Assembly: GCA_951812925.1 (NCBI GenBank)
Contig: OX638370.1
Location: 1,636,001-1,700,000, forward strand
Origin: Calliopum simillimum
Taxonomy: Eukaryota > Arthropoda > Insecta > Diptera > Lauxaniidae
Direction of reading: 5' to 3'
DNA length: 64,000 nucleotides
Below the pieces are notes generated by a model that worked only from the letters and a program-made list of their open reading frames with translations, was not told where the DNA came from and made no database searches. Below, in pieces: positions 1 to 11,733 of this stretch; the stretch's first letter is position 1; each line of letters opens with the position of its first letter. The translations under genes were made by a program, and so were the position numbers.

Positions 1-1171
1 CTTGTGCCAAAGCATACAATTTTGTTTTTGGCACATGGCCTATGTTCGTAATTTGTGAGACAATACACGGTACAAGTAATTGCTTAATTACTTTAGGGCA
101 TTATTGGTTTCTTGGCAAGGTATAACACTCAAAAGCAAAAGGTTGTATGTGGAACAAAAGCAATCTACTTATCATGGAAATATATGTAGTTTAAAAGCTA
201 AATCTATAATATTCATTTGAAATGTTTAAAATGAATTTAATATTAAAGGTTAAACCATTTCGATATAAACACAAATGTATAATGATCTGTACAATGAAAT
301 TTTACTTGCGGATGATGGTATTTTGTGTTGGTAAGGCCTAAAGCCACACGTGATTGTTTGCAAGTTTCCTTCTTAACAATTGTTATATGCAGCATTTAAG
401 ATGTTGTAATGCCAACTGAATACCCAATTACCTACTTCAATGGTACCTACATGCATACAAATAAATGCGGTATAATAATAACAAATACTTGTACACGGAA
501 AGAAAAAAATATATAAGAATTACTAGAAACGAGCTGCAAAATGCACGCAAATGAGAAATTTTGGCGTCAGGAAGCAGCATATTTATTTTTAAACATATGA
601 TTTAACTTCTATAACAAAAACCAGTATAAAAATTTCGACTAAATAATTTTTATGTGTCTAACAGAAATAATCATTTTTATAAACCACATTTTTTCTATAA
701 AACTGTATGGCAAATTAAGTGTTTTTTTTGTTTATTTGGTAGAAAGTAATTTTAATACAAATAGATTTTGAGTCAACTTCATTATAATGATGGCAGTGGT
801 GTTGATGGCTAACGTTGGTATGAATCATTTTCATGGCATGACAGTATCTCAGTTCAAATCTCCCCCAAAAAGAATTTTTTTTTTCATCAAATTTTTATTG
901 CTTTTTTTTAATCTTTTCCTTAATATCAATTTAAATATAAAAAAAAAAAAATATAAAAAACTGTATTCCTGTTTGATAATTTTTACTATGCTAATATTGA
1001 AATAATTCTTTTTAAGCAACTTTGAATTTTTTCTAAAATGTATAGGCAGCTTTAAATAAGTAGTTATGTAAAATGAACGAAAATAAACAAAAGCTTAGTA
1101 ATTTTTGAACGATTTTCGCTACAAAAATTATAAAACTTTTATTTCTGTGTACGGTAATATATGCATATACA
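1..1171. other. AT-rich non-coding stretch
   Basis: No gene is seen here. The sequence is AT-rich with homopolymer A and T runs, for example around 861-960. The only long open frame (787-1005) is a low-complexity F/K/N/I/L-rich translation with no recognisable domain and is regarded as chance. Confidence 0.6.
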
Positions 1172-2205
1172 TTAGACCGAGTCGAAATTTAGATTCATCC
1201 CGAAACTAACTCAAAAGTTAGTGGGACTCTTAAAAACGATATCTGCATAAATTTTTTATTTTTTTTTTTTTTTTTATTATTCTAAAAAATTCAATGGAGC
1301 ACTTTTGATTCTACTGAAGTCCTATTTTGGCTAAAAAAAAACATATTTTTTGGTCATAACTTCTTTTTTATTAGAAAATGGATAACCAAAAGCGCTTTCG
1401 AAATAAAGTTATGTTCTTACAAAAAATTTTTATTTTTTTTTTTGTGGGATATAGATAATATTTGGTTCCAAAAATCGACTTACGAAAAAAGATTGTATAG
1501 CAATAAGTGCTTGGAATTGTCCAAAGAATATGTGAGAATTTTTTCAGATAGTTTCTATTTTTTTAAAACTTGGTCAAAAAAATAAAAAAATTCCAAAAAT
1601 TCACACCAATTCTTTGAAAGTTTCCAAGCATTTTATGTCATATGAAATTTTTTCGTAGATGCGTTGGTTTTAAGTAAACCTAAAATTTTGCTGACAAACG
1701 TGAGCTTAACAACTGAATACTCAATTTGATTATTTTTTTTGAAAAAATAAAAAAAAAATAAAAAAAAATCTGAAAAAATTCACTCGTATTTTTTGAACAA
1801 TTCTAAGAATTTTTTTGCGTTATACATTTTTTTTCTTTAGATGCCTTGCTTTTGAGTAAAAAATCGTTTTATTGACCGCGTTATTGAAAATCGTAAAGAA
1901 ATCGATTTTGGGGTGCGAATATTATCTATATCCCCAAAAAAAAATTTATAATTTTTAAACGCCAAAATTTTTGTAAGAACATAGTCTTTATTTCTAAAGC
2001 ACTCTTCGGTATTCATTTTGTAATGAAAAACAAGTTATGACCAAAAATCATGTTTTTTTAGTCAAAATGAGCCTTCAGTAGAATCAAAAGTGCTCTCGAA
2101 ATGAAAAAAAAAATAATGCAGATATTGTTTTCAAGAGTCCTTCTAACTTTTGAGTCGGTTTCGCGGTGATTTTATTTTGCTTCATACAAAATCGACCCGG
2201 TCTAA
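1172..2205. mobile_element. Kb-scale palindromic (foldback) DNA element
   Basis: The ends are inverted: TTAGACCGAGTCGA at the left and TCGACCCGGTCTAA at the right. The two halves pair over most of their length. For example, the block AGCACTTTTGATTCTACTGA near 1300 returns inverted near 2080, and the stretch reading as a ~GATATAGATAATAT core near 1450 returns near 1930. There is no coding capacity, so it is a non-autonomous element. Both flanks read TATACA, which can be parsed as a 6-bp target duplication or as a TA duplication with one extra terminal base. The same flank recurs around the MITE at 45828-46108. The superfamily is unresolved; Tc1/mariner-like is possible under the TA parse. Confidence 0.7.
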
Positions 2206-2786
2206 TATACATAATACCTGTTTGTATGTATAATGTTACTAACATTGTGGATATTTTCCTTGTTGTGAAGAGACTGCATTATACTGTCGTGTTAAATTTC
2301 ATATTATAGTTTTCTCATACGGATGGATAGATACTCGTGGTACTACTGACTGTTGTTTGTGAGTAGTTTAGAAAATTTAAAATTTATCGTCAGTTAAATG
2401 TAAGCGCCAAGCAGTTGTTGGCACAAGTTTTTATGCTGACTCGTATAAATAAAACAGTTGGGGATTGCAAAAGTGGGGCCATGCAACTGTTGAGCCAATT
2501 GTTTACAAAATATTATGTTATCGAAACTTCGCATGTAATTTTCCTTTTTTTTAATTTAAAAACAGAAATAAAAGTGGAATAGATATGAATAAAAAATATT
2601 TTTTTTTTTTGTTTATGGAAAATGCACTTAATTCACTTTTGCTCGAAATTGACTTAAATTGTTTTACATTTTTGCCATAGAATTTATACTGCATTTTCTT
2701 TCTGAACCAACAAATTGGTGTAGGTGTGAAGTAGCAATTTTTCGCAATTTACTTGTTAAACACTCCATGAGCTTTAATTAGCAACA
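2206..2786. other. Non-coding gap
   Basis: AT-rich sequence between two transposons. No domain-bearing ORF, RNA gene or repeat is recognised. Confidence 0.5.
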
Positions 2787-3883
2787 CACGGTGGTTTTTA
2801 AAAAATTTTAACTTTTTGAAATACCACCCGCGATTTTTTTCAGGGATAATGTTGGGGGACCCTTCTAGTATCTAAATCCGCAATCCGCAAAATCGGACGT
2901 CCAGCCGTTTTTTTTTTTCGACCTTTTAGTTTTTTTAACGATTTTTGAGTATATCTCGTGTGTATATACATGTTATGTACACATATATATGTATATACGT
3001 ACATATATATAATTGTATATGTATATATGTGTAATATATATATATGGATATATATATACATACATGCATACATACATATAAAAGGTATTATTTCCGCACC
3101 ATTTATTTTTTAAAAAATCGGTTTTTTCGTATTTAAGAAAAATACAAACAAAAACCGGAAACGAAAGTAATCACTTCAAATGTGATTTTTGATGCTTAAT
3201 CCGATTCCGGTATTAGAATTGCTCTATTACGTCTGGACTTTGAGATATCCTTACATATATGTTTAAAGGACACCATTTTTTTTCCTATTTTTGAAGTTAT
3301 ATAACAAGATAAGGTAATATTATGCCGTAAAATCTGGTATGACAGTTAATAGCCCTAGTTTTTTCCTTAAAAACTCAATCAAACTGATAACGATATCTTT
3401 TTTTTTGTCGGAGATATCTTTGCCTAAAAAGTTAAAAAAGTGCAAAAACACGATTTTTGGCTATATTGGATGTTATATGCAGGACACACAAAATTTTTTT
3501 GGGAATTTCTATTACCAGAAACATTTGGTACTTTCTTTTGGCTTTAAATTGAGCTTTTAAATGTTCATCTGCAATATTTTTCTGCGAAGTTATGTTAACT
3601 TTAAAATCACACCATGAAACTTAAAGCGAAAAATCTCGGTTTTCGGCTATATTTGAGTTTGTATACAGTACGGACGAAATTCGTCTGCTCTTTTTTACTA
3701 ACCGAAGCATTTAAAACCATTCTATATCTTCAAAATGAGCTAAAAGGTCGAAAAAAAAAAAACGGCTGGACGTCCGATTTTGCGGATTGCGGATTTAGAT
3801 ACTAGAAGGGTCCCCCAACATTATCCCTGAAAAAAATCGCGGGTGGTATTTCAAAAAGTTAAAATTTTTTAAAAACCACCGTG
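2787..3883. mobile_element. CACGGTGG-terminal DNA transposon, short-armed copy
   Basis: Terminal inverted repeats of roughly 115-130 bp begin CACGGTGGTTTTTAAAAAAT and end with its complement. They include a GGGGGACCCTTCTAGTATC block and a poly-T/A tract. The flanks are AACA on both sides, a 4-bp target duplication. The interior has no transposase, so the copy is non-autonomous. Much of its length (2787 to ~3745) aligns with the left half of the element at 44172-46372, including a TA-rich microsatellite near 2960-3080. A 4-bp duplication with a CAC terminus is compatible with CMC/Chapaev-type elements, but no transposase is present to prove this. Confidence 0.8.
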
Positions 3884-5650
3884 AACACATTAAGTGATTA
3901 TTGTGTTATTACTTTGCTGGGTCAATGCGCGACTGACTGTAAAAAAAATCTTAAATATGCCCCATACATCATGCTCTTGAATAGACACTTCGACGCCCAC
4001 AATTTGAAAGTGATGGTGAATGACCCCTTTCTCACTTAAAAGATTTTCAAATTTATTACATACTTTAAGCCTATCGTAGTTCAGCATTAAGTATAAGAAT
4101 ATATCACAACATGCTTGCCATGCCACTACTTATGGCCACATTTCTCGTGATAAGACGCATTTGCAGTGCATTTTTAATGACTCTGCATTTTATGTTTACA
4201 AACATCATGTTGTTCGTCGTTATTTAATCCCATTAGGGTTGAATGCTGGCTATGCAATACACAGGGGAATATCTTAAGAAAAACTGAAAACAAAAATTTC
4301 CAAATTTTGATAATAAAAATTTCAAGCAATAAATGATGCTTCATAAGTATGCAAGTCAGCGATATTTTGGTGGTTGTGTAGTTTCTTAAGATAAACAGGT
4401 CACTGCAATTATCATACAATTTATTATACAACTTGTTAAGGGCAACCGCCCTACAGCGACCGATTTTAAAGGTTAAGGGTGAACATGTGAAGTATTAATT
4501 GAAATCGAGTGAATATATTATTGGAATCAGTCAAATAAATGAGTTTGTTTAAAGGAAACATACTCTTATCTCCTTTATTATGTACGGTATTAAATGTAAA
4601 AAATATATCTCGTAAATAAAAAAAAAACCTCATATAACTTAATCTCACTTTCACTGAATTTTAATGGCAAAAACAAATTGCAGGCATGTTGTTAAATATT
4701 ATTAGATCCAACTGAAACCCATTAAAATATAAATAAACTTACATACAAACTTAATATGATGTACATATGTTTGTATTTGCATACAATTTTTTGTTTGTCC
4801 TTGAATTTTTGTTCAAGTTTCTTAATATGATTACGGACACATGAGTCCCAAAGATGATGTCAGACTAAGTGAAAGAATGAATGACTGAACTCGAAATATA
4901 TAAAAATGTTCGATGTATGTATGCGGGTATGCGGAGTGTAGGTCATGTACAGAAGGAAGTATGTATGTATGAAGGAGGGTACACTTACTTTGAAAACTTT
5001 GTTGATAAATTAGAATTTCATACAGTTGCAATGTAGCGTAAACAATTTTTTTACTGTAAAGAAACGATAAAATTTTGATTAGAATATTTCATTATTTATA
5101 TTCGTACAAATATGTATTTATTTTTAATTTAAATTAACATATTCATAAGATTTTAATTCATCAATGAAAAATTTGTGTTCTTTAGAATAAACCATGACAG
5201 CATTTTCAACGAGTGACAAAAACCATAGTAACTTTGTGTGGTCATATGGTCATTCCATATGCAAAAAATGTTTGCTTTTCTCATATGAAATATGTCGGTT
5301 ACGTGATCAGTCCGAATGATATAAGTAATTTAATATGATTTATACGCTATAAAGCTTATTGATTGATTTTTATAACTTCTTGCTAGGAAATAGCACAAAA
5401 ACAACTGAACAAAGTTGAAAAAAAATTTTAAGTCAAGCATCAGTATAAATAAATCTATGTAAGTGCTTAATCATTTTGGTGGGAAATTGTCTTATACTAT
5501 AATTTCCATCCATCTATTAGACTATTGATTATGCCATATAAAAAGAAACTAAGGCGTTTACGGCCAATAGGTTACTTAAAGAAAAAACCGGGAAAATGTT
5601 TTTTCAACAAATCAAGCGACAGAAGAAAAATTTCAAAATACTTCACTGAA
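3884..5650. other. Non-coding AT-rich stretch
   Basis: Several short open frames occur, for example 3890-4126 and 4174-4431 on the minus strand. None has a recognisable domain, start context or splice structure. No RNA gene is seen. Confidence 0.5.
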
Positions 5651-5679
5651 AACTTATTGTTGAGAATTAAGGCCCCTAT

Positions 5680-5768
5680 TGCGAATGACAGAGTTAGGTG
5701 AATGCATAAGACGTTTGACTGATAACCTGGTGGAGTATGTTCGAATCGCAGACAAGAAAGTTTTTTTT
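5680..5768 (+). repeat. tRNA-like / SINE-head sequence
   Basis: The stretch contains a B-box-like GTTCGAATC near 5742, preceded by a D-arm-like GTTAGGTGAATGC and a possible anticodon-arm region. It ends in a run of T that could act as a pol III terminator. The acceptor and T stems do not pair cleanly, so it is more likely a tRNA pseudogene or the head of a SINE than a functional tRNA. Confidence 0.3.
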
Positions 5769-5846
5769 TAAATTAATTTTTTTATTAGATTTACTTTGAT
5801 TGACTTTGTGATTCGTTATAACTTTATCGTACTTCAATTTGTATAT

Positions 5847-6097
5847 GAGCAGTTCAAGATGACAATGATGCAACTCCAAAATGAGGCAAAAGTAACGTCA
5901 TTATATTAATTGGCGGATATTTTGTTAGGGATGAATAAAATTGATCTGTTTTCACGGAAAATGTACTTGATGATATGGAATTGTTGAGATTAAGTTGAAA
6001 AAATGATATCGACCACATAACCGATCATTATAGCACATAATTTATATGACATTACTTTTGGCTCGTTTTGGAGTTGCACCATTGTCATTTTGAACGG
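5847..6097. repeat. Inverted repeat flanking the retrotransposon 5' end
   Basis: Positions 5847-5905 and ~6045-6097 are inverted copies of one sequence, containing GCAACTCCAAAA and GGCAAAAGTAA. A third copy of the same motif lies at ~34920-34945. The interval therefore looks like a small inverted-repeat element or its remnant. Its right arm supplies the spurious first residues of the open frame that runs into the retrotransposon. Confidence 0.5.
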
Positions 6098-7180
6098 CTT
6101 ATATCTAGAACATCTTTAGTTATATTTAATATTTCTGCTTCATGCAGTGCAGTCAGACTCAGGGAATCTGGCTGTTGGGTGGCAAAGCAGTATGGCCATT
6201 CTTCCATTCTCGAAAAACTGCAAACCGAACTTACCTGCTCAACAGACTACACCTGCCCCATACTCAGTTTTGTTAACAATTTTCGGGTAGGGCTTCCAGA
6301 GAGAGCTCAGTGGGAAGATGGCACTGTTAACCTAAACTTTGAAACCACCATATACACCGATGGCTCCAAGATGGAGTGTGGTGTAGGTGCGGGAGTGTTC
6401 TCAAAAGAGCTGAAATTATCCCACTCATTTCGCTTGCCTGATTCAGCCAACGTTTTTCAGGCAGAAGTTTTTGCCATCCTCGAAGCCTGTATATCTTTAG
6501 AGAATATCAATACCTTTTCCGGAAAGGTGGCAATCCTCTCGGATAGTCAGGCTGCCATCAAAGCACTCAATTCAACAATAATAAAATCTAAATTAGTAGC
6601 GGATTGCAAGAAAAAATTAGTCAGACTAGGGCGTCGGCTTGATCTTGCACTCGTTTGGGTCCCAGGTCATAGGGACATCGAAGGCAACGAAAAAGCTGAT
6701 GAACTGGCAAGGAACGGCTCCTCCCTGAATGTCACAAGCGCGGTGCGAGTTCATACCCCGCTAGGTCTAGTAAAAAAGCGGATATTCTCCTACTACTTAA
6801 CCGAGGCGAATACTAATTGGAAGGCATTGACTACATGTAGGATATCAAGGTCAATCTGGCCTTCATATAACAGTTCAAGAACTACCTATTTACTAGCTAA
6901 TAACCGTATTAATATAGCAAGATTTACAGCAGTTTGCACTGGACACTGGACCATCGGCAAGCATGCTGAAAAACTAGGCATCCCTTTCAACTCCTTTTGC
7001 CGGAGTTGCTTAGATGCAAACGAGCAAGAATCTCTTGAACATTTTCTCTGTGACTGCCCAGCTCTGGCTAGAGCTAGACTTAAATCACTAGGAAAGCCTT
7101 TCTTCAATACACTCAGCGAAATCGCCAACATCGAAATTGGCTCGCTGCTCAGTTACCTTAATAGAACTAACTGGATATAG
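6068..7180 (+). pseudogene. Non-LTR retrotransposon ORF2 C-terminal fragment (RNase H)
   Basis: This is the C-terminal part of a reverse-transcriptase polyprotein. The 370-residue frame begins in flanking DNA; homology-like sequence starts near residue 18 (NISASCSAVRLRE), the end of an RT domain. RNase H follows at about residues 91-218 with the complete DEDHD set: D98 (YTDGS), E133 (QAEV), D159 (LSDS), H201 (VPGH) and D211 (NEKAD). A C-terminal Cys/His cluster comes next (C311, C314, H325, C330). RNase H would remove the RNA strand during target-primed reverse transcription. Elements combining RNase H with this tail belong to the I/Loa/Outcast-like group; the exact clade is not resolved. The endonuclease and most of RT are missing, so it cannot be autonomous, although the remaining frame is uninterrupted, which suggests recent insertion. 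Confidence 0.85.
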
Positions 7181-7331
7181 ATATCGTTAGTTAGGTAATT
7201 TTAAAATTTTTCACATCCACTTATACCAGTCTGTCGGATCACTTTTGTGGTATTAAAATGGCACTTTTAGTGCTACTTAGGGTTTCAGCTTGCTTCGCTA
7301 AACCGCCACTCTAACCTAACCTAACCTATAT
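6105..7331 (+). mobile_element. 5'-truncated non-LTR retrotransposon with CTAACC 3' end
   Basis: The element begins inside the RT C-terminus at about 6105-6115, which is typical 5' truncation from incomplete reverse transcription. It carries the RNase H ORF, then a ~150-bp 3' UTR, and ends in a short CTAACCTAACC repeat instead of poly(A) (~7312-7331). The dead copy at 58730-59286 ends in a similar AACCTAACCTATA. No clear target duplication was identified because the left junction is uncertain. Confidence 0.75.
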
Positions 7332-7662
7332 TAAATATAGTTCTGACTGTTCAGCTGTAAGATTCAGTAATTTATATTCGGTCATTGCGTCTAGAGGTTG
7401 AAAGAATTCAATACGCGCGGCATAGTTCCAATGCGCTATACATGGATACCCTCTTATATACGTAGTCTAAGAGCCAGCGCTTAAAAACAACTTTGCGTTT
7501 CTAAAAACTGGTTTTGTTACAGTTGGTTATAGTAATTGTGTACACCAATAAACTTTCGGTCAGTCTAGCGAACTGTAGAACAGGCGGCTGATATATGGTC
7601 TCAAACATGTCATAATTTCGATTTTGATCAAATTAATTTCTAAAGGCTGAAAATTGTTATAC
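7332..7662. other. Non-coding gap
   Basis: Nothing recognisable lies between the retrotransposon and the next palindromic element. Confidence 0.4.
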
Positions 7663-8074
7663 AGATTGTATAATGCATATAAAAAACAATTTTGTCGGTC
7701 AGTCAGTTAAACGTTAGAACAAGGCTGGTCAGCAGCCCCGTGAAAGGCAAAACGCTTTTTTTACTCACGAGGGAGGCATCTTACGATAAAAGTGTACATG
7801 GCATAAAATGCTTAGAATCGTTCAAGGAATACTTGAGAATTTTTTTTTAATTTTTTTTTCTGAATAATTTTTAAAAAAAGTGCACATAGCATAAAATGCT
7901 TAGAATCATCCAAGGAACAAGTGTGATTTTTTTTTTATTTTTTATACCCTACACCCAGGGTATATTCACTTTGTCCTTCCGTTTGTAACGCAGAGAAGGA
8001 GGCGTGGCAGGTATAGAAAAGTATATATATTCTTGATCAGCGTCACCTCCTGAGTCGATATAGCCATGTCCGTC

Positions 8075-8115
8075 TGTCTGGCTGGCTGGGTGGCTGGCTG
8101 GCTGGCTGGCTGGCT
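8075..8115 (+). repeat. CTGG microsatellite inside HINE copy A
   Basis: Near-perfect tetranucleotide repeat (CTGG/TGGC) directly after GTCCGTCTGT. It is the variable microsatellite that HINE/DINE-1 elements carry at this position. Copies C, E and F have shorter versions. Confidence 0.9.
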
Positions 8116-8373
8116 GTGTGTTGAAATACACTTTTTGGGAAAACTGAGCAAGATAATTCAATGAAATTTGGTACACTGCCTCCGTCGTCTAAGTTAGCTC
8201 GGGGGATTGAAAATGAGCAAAATCGGTCAACGGACACGCCTACCGCCCATACAAAAATTATATTCAAAATGCAATTTTAGAAGTATTTTTCACGACAATG
8301 CAACCACAATACATATAAGTACTACGAATTGTAAGCGCAAGCTCTGATAAAAAACTGAGCGAATTCGGACAAG

Positions 8374-8830
8374 AGGGCGTGGCACTTCCCATATAAGCAA
8401 AAGCTTCAAAACGCTATACTGAAAGCGTTTTTTGAGATATTCGAACCAACTTTGACTCAGACACTAAGAGTCATAAATGAAAGCTCTCATCAAAAATTGG
8501 TTGAAATCGTACAAGGGGGCGTGGCACCTCCCATATAAGCAAAAATTTCAAAATGATATACTGAAAAAGTTTTTTGAGATAATCCAACTAAATTTCACTC
8601 TGACACTAAAAACTATGAATGCAAGCTCTGAAAAAAAACTGGGTGTATTCGCACAAGAGGGCGTGGCACCTCCCATATAAGCAAAAGCTTCAAAACGCTT
8701 TACTGAAAGCGTTTTTTGAGATATTCGAACCAAATTTGATTCAGACACTAAAAATTATAAATGAAAGCTCTCAGCAAAAATTGGGTGAAATCAGACAAGG
8801 GGGCGTGGCACCTCCCATATAAGCAAAAGA
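8374..8830 (+). repeat. ~142-bp tandem units of HINE copy A
   Basis: The landmark GGGCGTGGCAC recurs at about 8374, 8517, 8659 and 8801, a period of 142-143 bp. Each unit also contains CATATAAGCAAAAG and TTTTTTGAGATA. The same period is seen in copies C, E and F. Confidence 0.85.
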
Positions 8831-9243
8831 TTCAAAATACTGCAGTGTAGGGTATTTATTTTTTGGCCAGGCCAAAATTTACACCCTTACTAGTTTTTTT
8901 TTTTTTTTTTTTTAATTTTTATCACTTGTTCCTTGGATGATTCTAAGCATATTATGCCATGTACACTTTTTTCGTAAGATGCCTCCCTCTTGAGTAAAAA
9001 AGCGTTTTGCCTTTCACGGGGCTGCTGACCAGCCTTGTTCTAACGTTTAACTGACTGACCGACAAAATTGTTTTTTATATGCATTATACAATCTTTTTTT
9101 TAATTTATAACAAATATAATATTTTATGATGTCGCCGTGGTCCTAGCAAATATTGCCATGTTAGTTCCTAATTAATAGAACGATTAATAAAAATAATAAA
9201 GGTCTAAATAAAAACTAATAAAGGTCTTTCGATTCAAACATAT

Positions 9244-9370
9244 ATTTGGTAATTATTAGCAAATATACAATTGAACCAATAAAATTGCTCAAATATGCCG
9301 CTCATTAAATAATGTCAAATATTCGATTCGGCTATATCAAATATATTATTTGTTAATTATTACCAAATTT
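9244..9370. repeat. Small inverted-repeat (MITE-like) element
   Basis: TTTGGTAATTATTAGCAAAT at the left is mirrored by ATTTGTTAATTATTACCAAA at the right, about 125 bp apart. AT richness makes the exact ends and any TA duplication uncertain. Confidence 0.35.
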
Positions 9371-10745
9371 TGATGTACATATATAATCATACTTGTTTTC
9401 TCAGTGCACAGAAATTGCCTTAATGTTGCAATTGTTACAATTGTGGTGTAAAATAAGAATCATAACTAAACAACCTTGGAGGAACATACTTTTTTTCACT
9501 ATTATTTTCATGATGATGATGTGAAAATTAGTTTGTTTTCGGTGGCTGTCAACGTTAGTGGCATTGTTTTGGTAATAATAATATGTTGCAATATCGTACA
9601 TACCCATTACAAAATAACAATGGCAATGGTAAAAGTCATATAAATACGCAGATATGTACTTAAAGCGTCTCAAATTTGCGTTATAAACGAATATTTTAAA
9701 CTAAACCATAGGTATAATTTAAAAAAAAAAAAATCTAATGAAATTTCTGTATAAATAGATATGTAATTACATATATTTATGTACCACAAATTGTAAGCAT
9801 ATTTTGAAGGTCATCCAAAAAAGCGAAAAAAAAAGCATTATACCTAAGCTTAAAGTTCTGTATTGTCGGTTTGAATGTTTCTATAGCGGATTGTTGACTC
9901 TTTAAAAGTTTTTATGATTCACTTAATATGACACGTACATATGAATGACCCTTTATAACAATACCAACACTAAAAAGTTACAAAAAACTAGTTCTCAAGT
10001 GTATTTTTTTATTAACAGATGAACAATTGAAATTGTTAATTTAAAAAAACACACACAAATGAAAAATTCAATTTTATTTGATGAACGGCTCTGACCGTCA
10101 CATGCGAAAAAGGTTTTTTTCAACAAAAATAATTTGTTTAAAAAATAAAATATTTATGTTATCATTTTAATACAGCAACAACAGAAACAAAACTGTAGCA
10201 TGGATAAAAAATAAATCAACAGAAGTATAAGTAAATTGTGTTTTTTATTATTTTACATTAATTTTTGCTTTCAAATTCACGAACAAATAAATTCGGTGAT
10301 GACCTCATCATGCCCATATGAGAGATTTTTGATATCGTATCGTCGCACTAAAAAAGCCGGCAGTTCTTTTATTTCTATTTGTAATCGCGTAAAAATTTTT
10401 CAAAGTTTTTAAATGGACTAACGATACGAGTGTTTGGAAACAAATAAACAAAATATCTTTAAAATATAACAGAAATTGGTACGGGTACGTCGTCTGTTTT
10501 AAAATTTTTTTGCTACTAATTTTTTGTGAGTGATATACGAGTAGCAATGGTAAGCGATAAGCAATATTTACTTGCTGACGAAATTAACATTGATAAGCTA
10601 AAGTTTGACACACGCCCAAACGCTTTGGTAGACAACTGTAGAAGTGATGAGTAATATATTGGCGGTAGCTTTGCCAAATTTTTTTCTTATACTTTTTTAA
10701 TTTATGTATGTGTGTGTTATTTTTTTGTAATCATATAAAAGTCAG
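9371..10745. other. Non-coding AT-rich stretch
   Basis: No gene is recognised. Short frames such as 9401-9673 and 10308-10547 (minus) lack domains. A CACACACA run lies near 10050. Confidence 0.5.
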
Positions 10746-10754
10746 AATTTCAAC

Positions 10755-11190
10755 TTGCTTCCATACTACGAGAGCTATTTGATAAGTTCTATTTCTCAAC
10801 ATAGTCTTCTTTTAGATCGATACATTTATTCCAGCGTTTTTTCCAATTTTTGTATTCTTTCCAAATAAAAGGTTTTCTCAAGGTCCTCAAAATAGGCATT
10901 TTTTTCAGCATTGTCTTGATGAAACAGCACTTTTTTTCTTCGTCAAATGCGGTCGTTTTGGCTTCAAATCAGTATCGTAGCTCGGAATAATATTTGACGG
11001 TGATTGATCTACCCTTTTCAAGTTATTCGATGTAAATGACGACTTCTGGAGTGACGACTTAATTTGGGCGACCTAAATGTTCAGCATCACTTGTGCTGGT
11101 GCGACTCAACGAAACTCAGTAAACCACTTTTTAACCATTGAAGTTGATGGCGCAGAGTCTCCATAGTATTTAGCAAGGTTGTGGTTTTTA
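10755..11190 (-). pseudogene. Mariner transposase relic
   Basis: Reading the minus strand from ~11190 gives mariner-type fragments in several frames. First is KYYGDSAPSTSMVKKWFTEF, then a GRTSTSDAEHLGRP-like segment one frame over. The catalytic-region motif VLFHQDNA follows, and finally the C-terminal AYFEDLEKTFYLERIQKLEK. Mariner transposase cuts and pastes at TA using a DD34D triad; the HQDNA aspartate is visible. The segment between HQDNA and the C-terminus is deleted, and there are in-frame stops and frameshifts, so the copy is dead. It sits immediately left of HINE copy B. Confidence 0.75.
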
Positions 11191-11450
11191 CGCTAAAAGT
11201 AATGCTCAATCAGAACCCGAAATTCACTTTTATTCTATTTTCGTTAAAATTCACGTATGTACGAGTATATCCACTTCGTCTTTCCATTTTTGACGCAGAG
11301 AAGGAGGCGTGGGAGCTATAGAAAAGTATGTATATACTTGTATATTCTTGATTAGCGTCATCTCCTGAGTCGATATAATCATGTCTGTCCGTGGAAATCA
11401 TTTTAATATTTTTTGAGAGCAAGATATTTCGATGAAATTTTGTACACTTA

Positions 11451-11577
11451 GGGCCATTTTCACAATGTTCAGTTAAGCATTAACTGGAACTTTAACTGCG
11501 ACTTTGACATAAAATTTCATACAAAATTTTTATTTATCTGAAAGTTAAATTTTAACTGGACATTGTGAAAACGGCCC
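11451..11577. mobile_element. PIF/Harbinger-type MITE (TTA duplication)
   Basis: A 127-bp element with inverted termini: GGGCCATTTTCACAATGT at the left and ACATTGTGAAAACGGCCC at the right (both read 5' to 3' on the plus strand). It is flanked by TTA on each side (11448-11450, 11578-11580). GGSC-type termini with a TTA/TAA duplication are characteristic of Tourist-like PIF/Harbinger MITEs. It interrupts HINE copy B between TGTACAC and GTCGTAAG. Confidence 0.75.
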
Positions 11578-11733
11578 TTAGTCGTAAGAATTAGCTCGTA
11601 GAATTGAAAATAAGCGAATCGCACATGCCAACTGCCCGTACAAAAAAAAAAAAACCCTTCAAAACACAGTATTAAGAGCATTATTCGTGCTAACACAAAT
11701 AAAATACACATAAATACTAGGGATAGTATGTAC

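Larger units (their letters stand above)
7943..8894 (+). mobile_element. DINE-1-like Helentron derivative (HINE), copy A
   Basis: This copy shows the full architecture of a Helentron-associated interspersed element. It has a 5' TATACCCTACACC with its inverse GTGTAGGGTAT near the 3' end (subterminal inverted repeats). A conserved block follows with TATATATTCTTGATCAG and GAGTCGAT, then CCATGTCCGTCTG. A CTGG microsatellite and four ~142-bp tandem units come next. The 3' hairpin TTTTGGCCAGGCCAAAA is followed by ACCCTTACTAGT. The CTTGATCAG/GAGTCGAT/GTCCGTCTG core is recognisably that of Drosophila DINE-1. No Rep/helicase ORF is present, so it would be mobilised in trans. It is flanked by T runs. 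Confidence 0.8.
7663..9094. mobile_element. Palindromic element with a Helentron derivative in its loop
   Basis: Left arm 7663-~7935 and right arm ~8925-9094 are inverted copies. Shared blocks include AGATTGTATAATGCATAT at the extreme ends, GGTCAGTCAGTTAAACGTTA, and GCAGCCCCGTGAAAGGC. The inner arm carries GCATAAAATGCTTAGAATC followed by CAAGGAA, a motif also found in the palindromes at 1172 and 29646. The loop is T-rich and has received the HINE copy at 7943-8894. There is no coding capacity. The superfamily is unknown. Confidence 0.75.

Noticed and set aside
2787..3883. Transib assignment from the CAC-type terminus
   Set aside because: Transib gives 5-bp duplications; both copies of this family show 4-bp duplications (AACA, CATT).
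6068..6105. ATG at 6068 as a true start for the retrotransposon protein
   Set aside because: The first residues derive from a flanking inverted repeat (the same peptide start also arises at 5879 on the other strand); the element is 5'-truncated, so this is a chance fusion.
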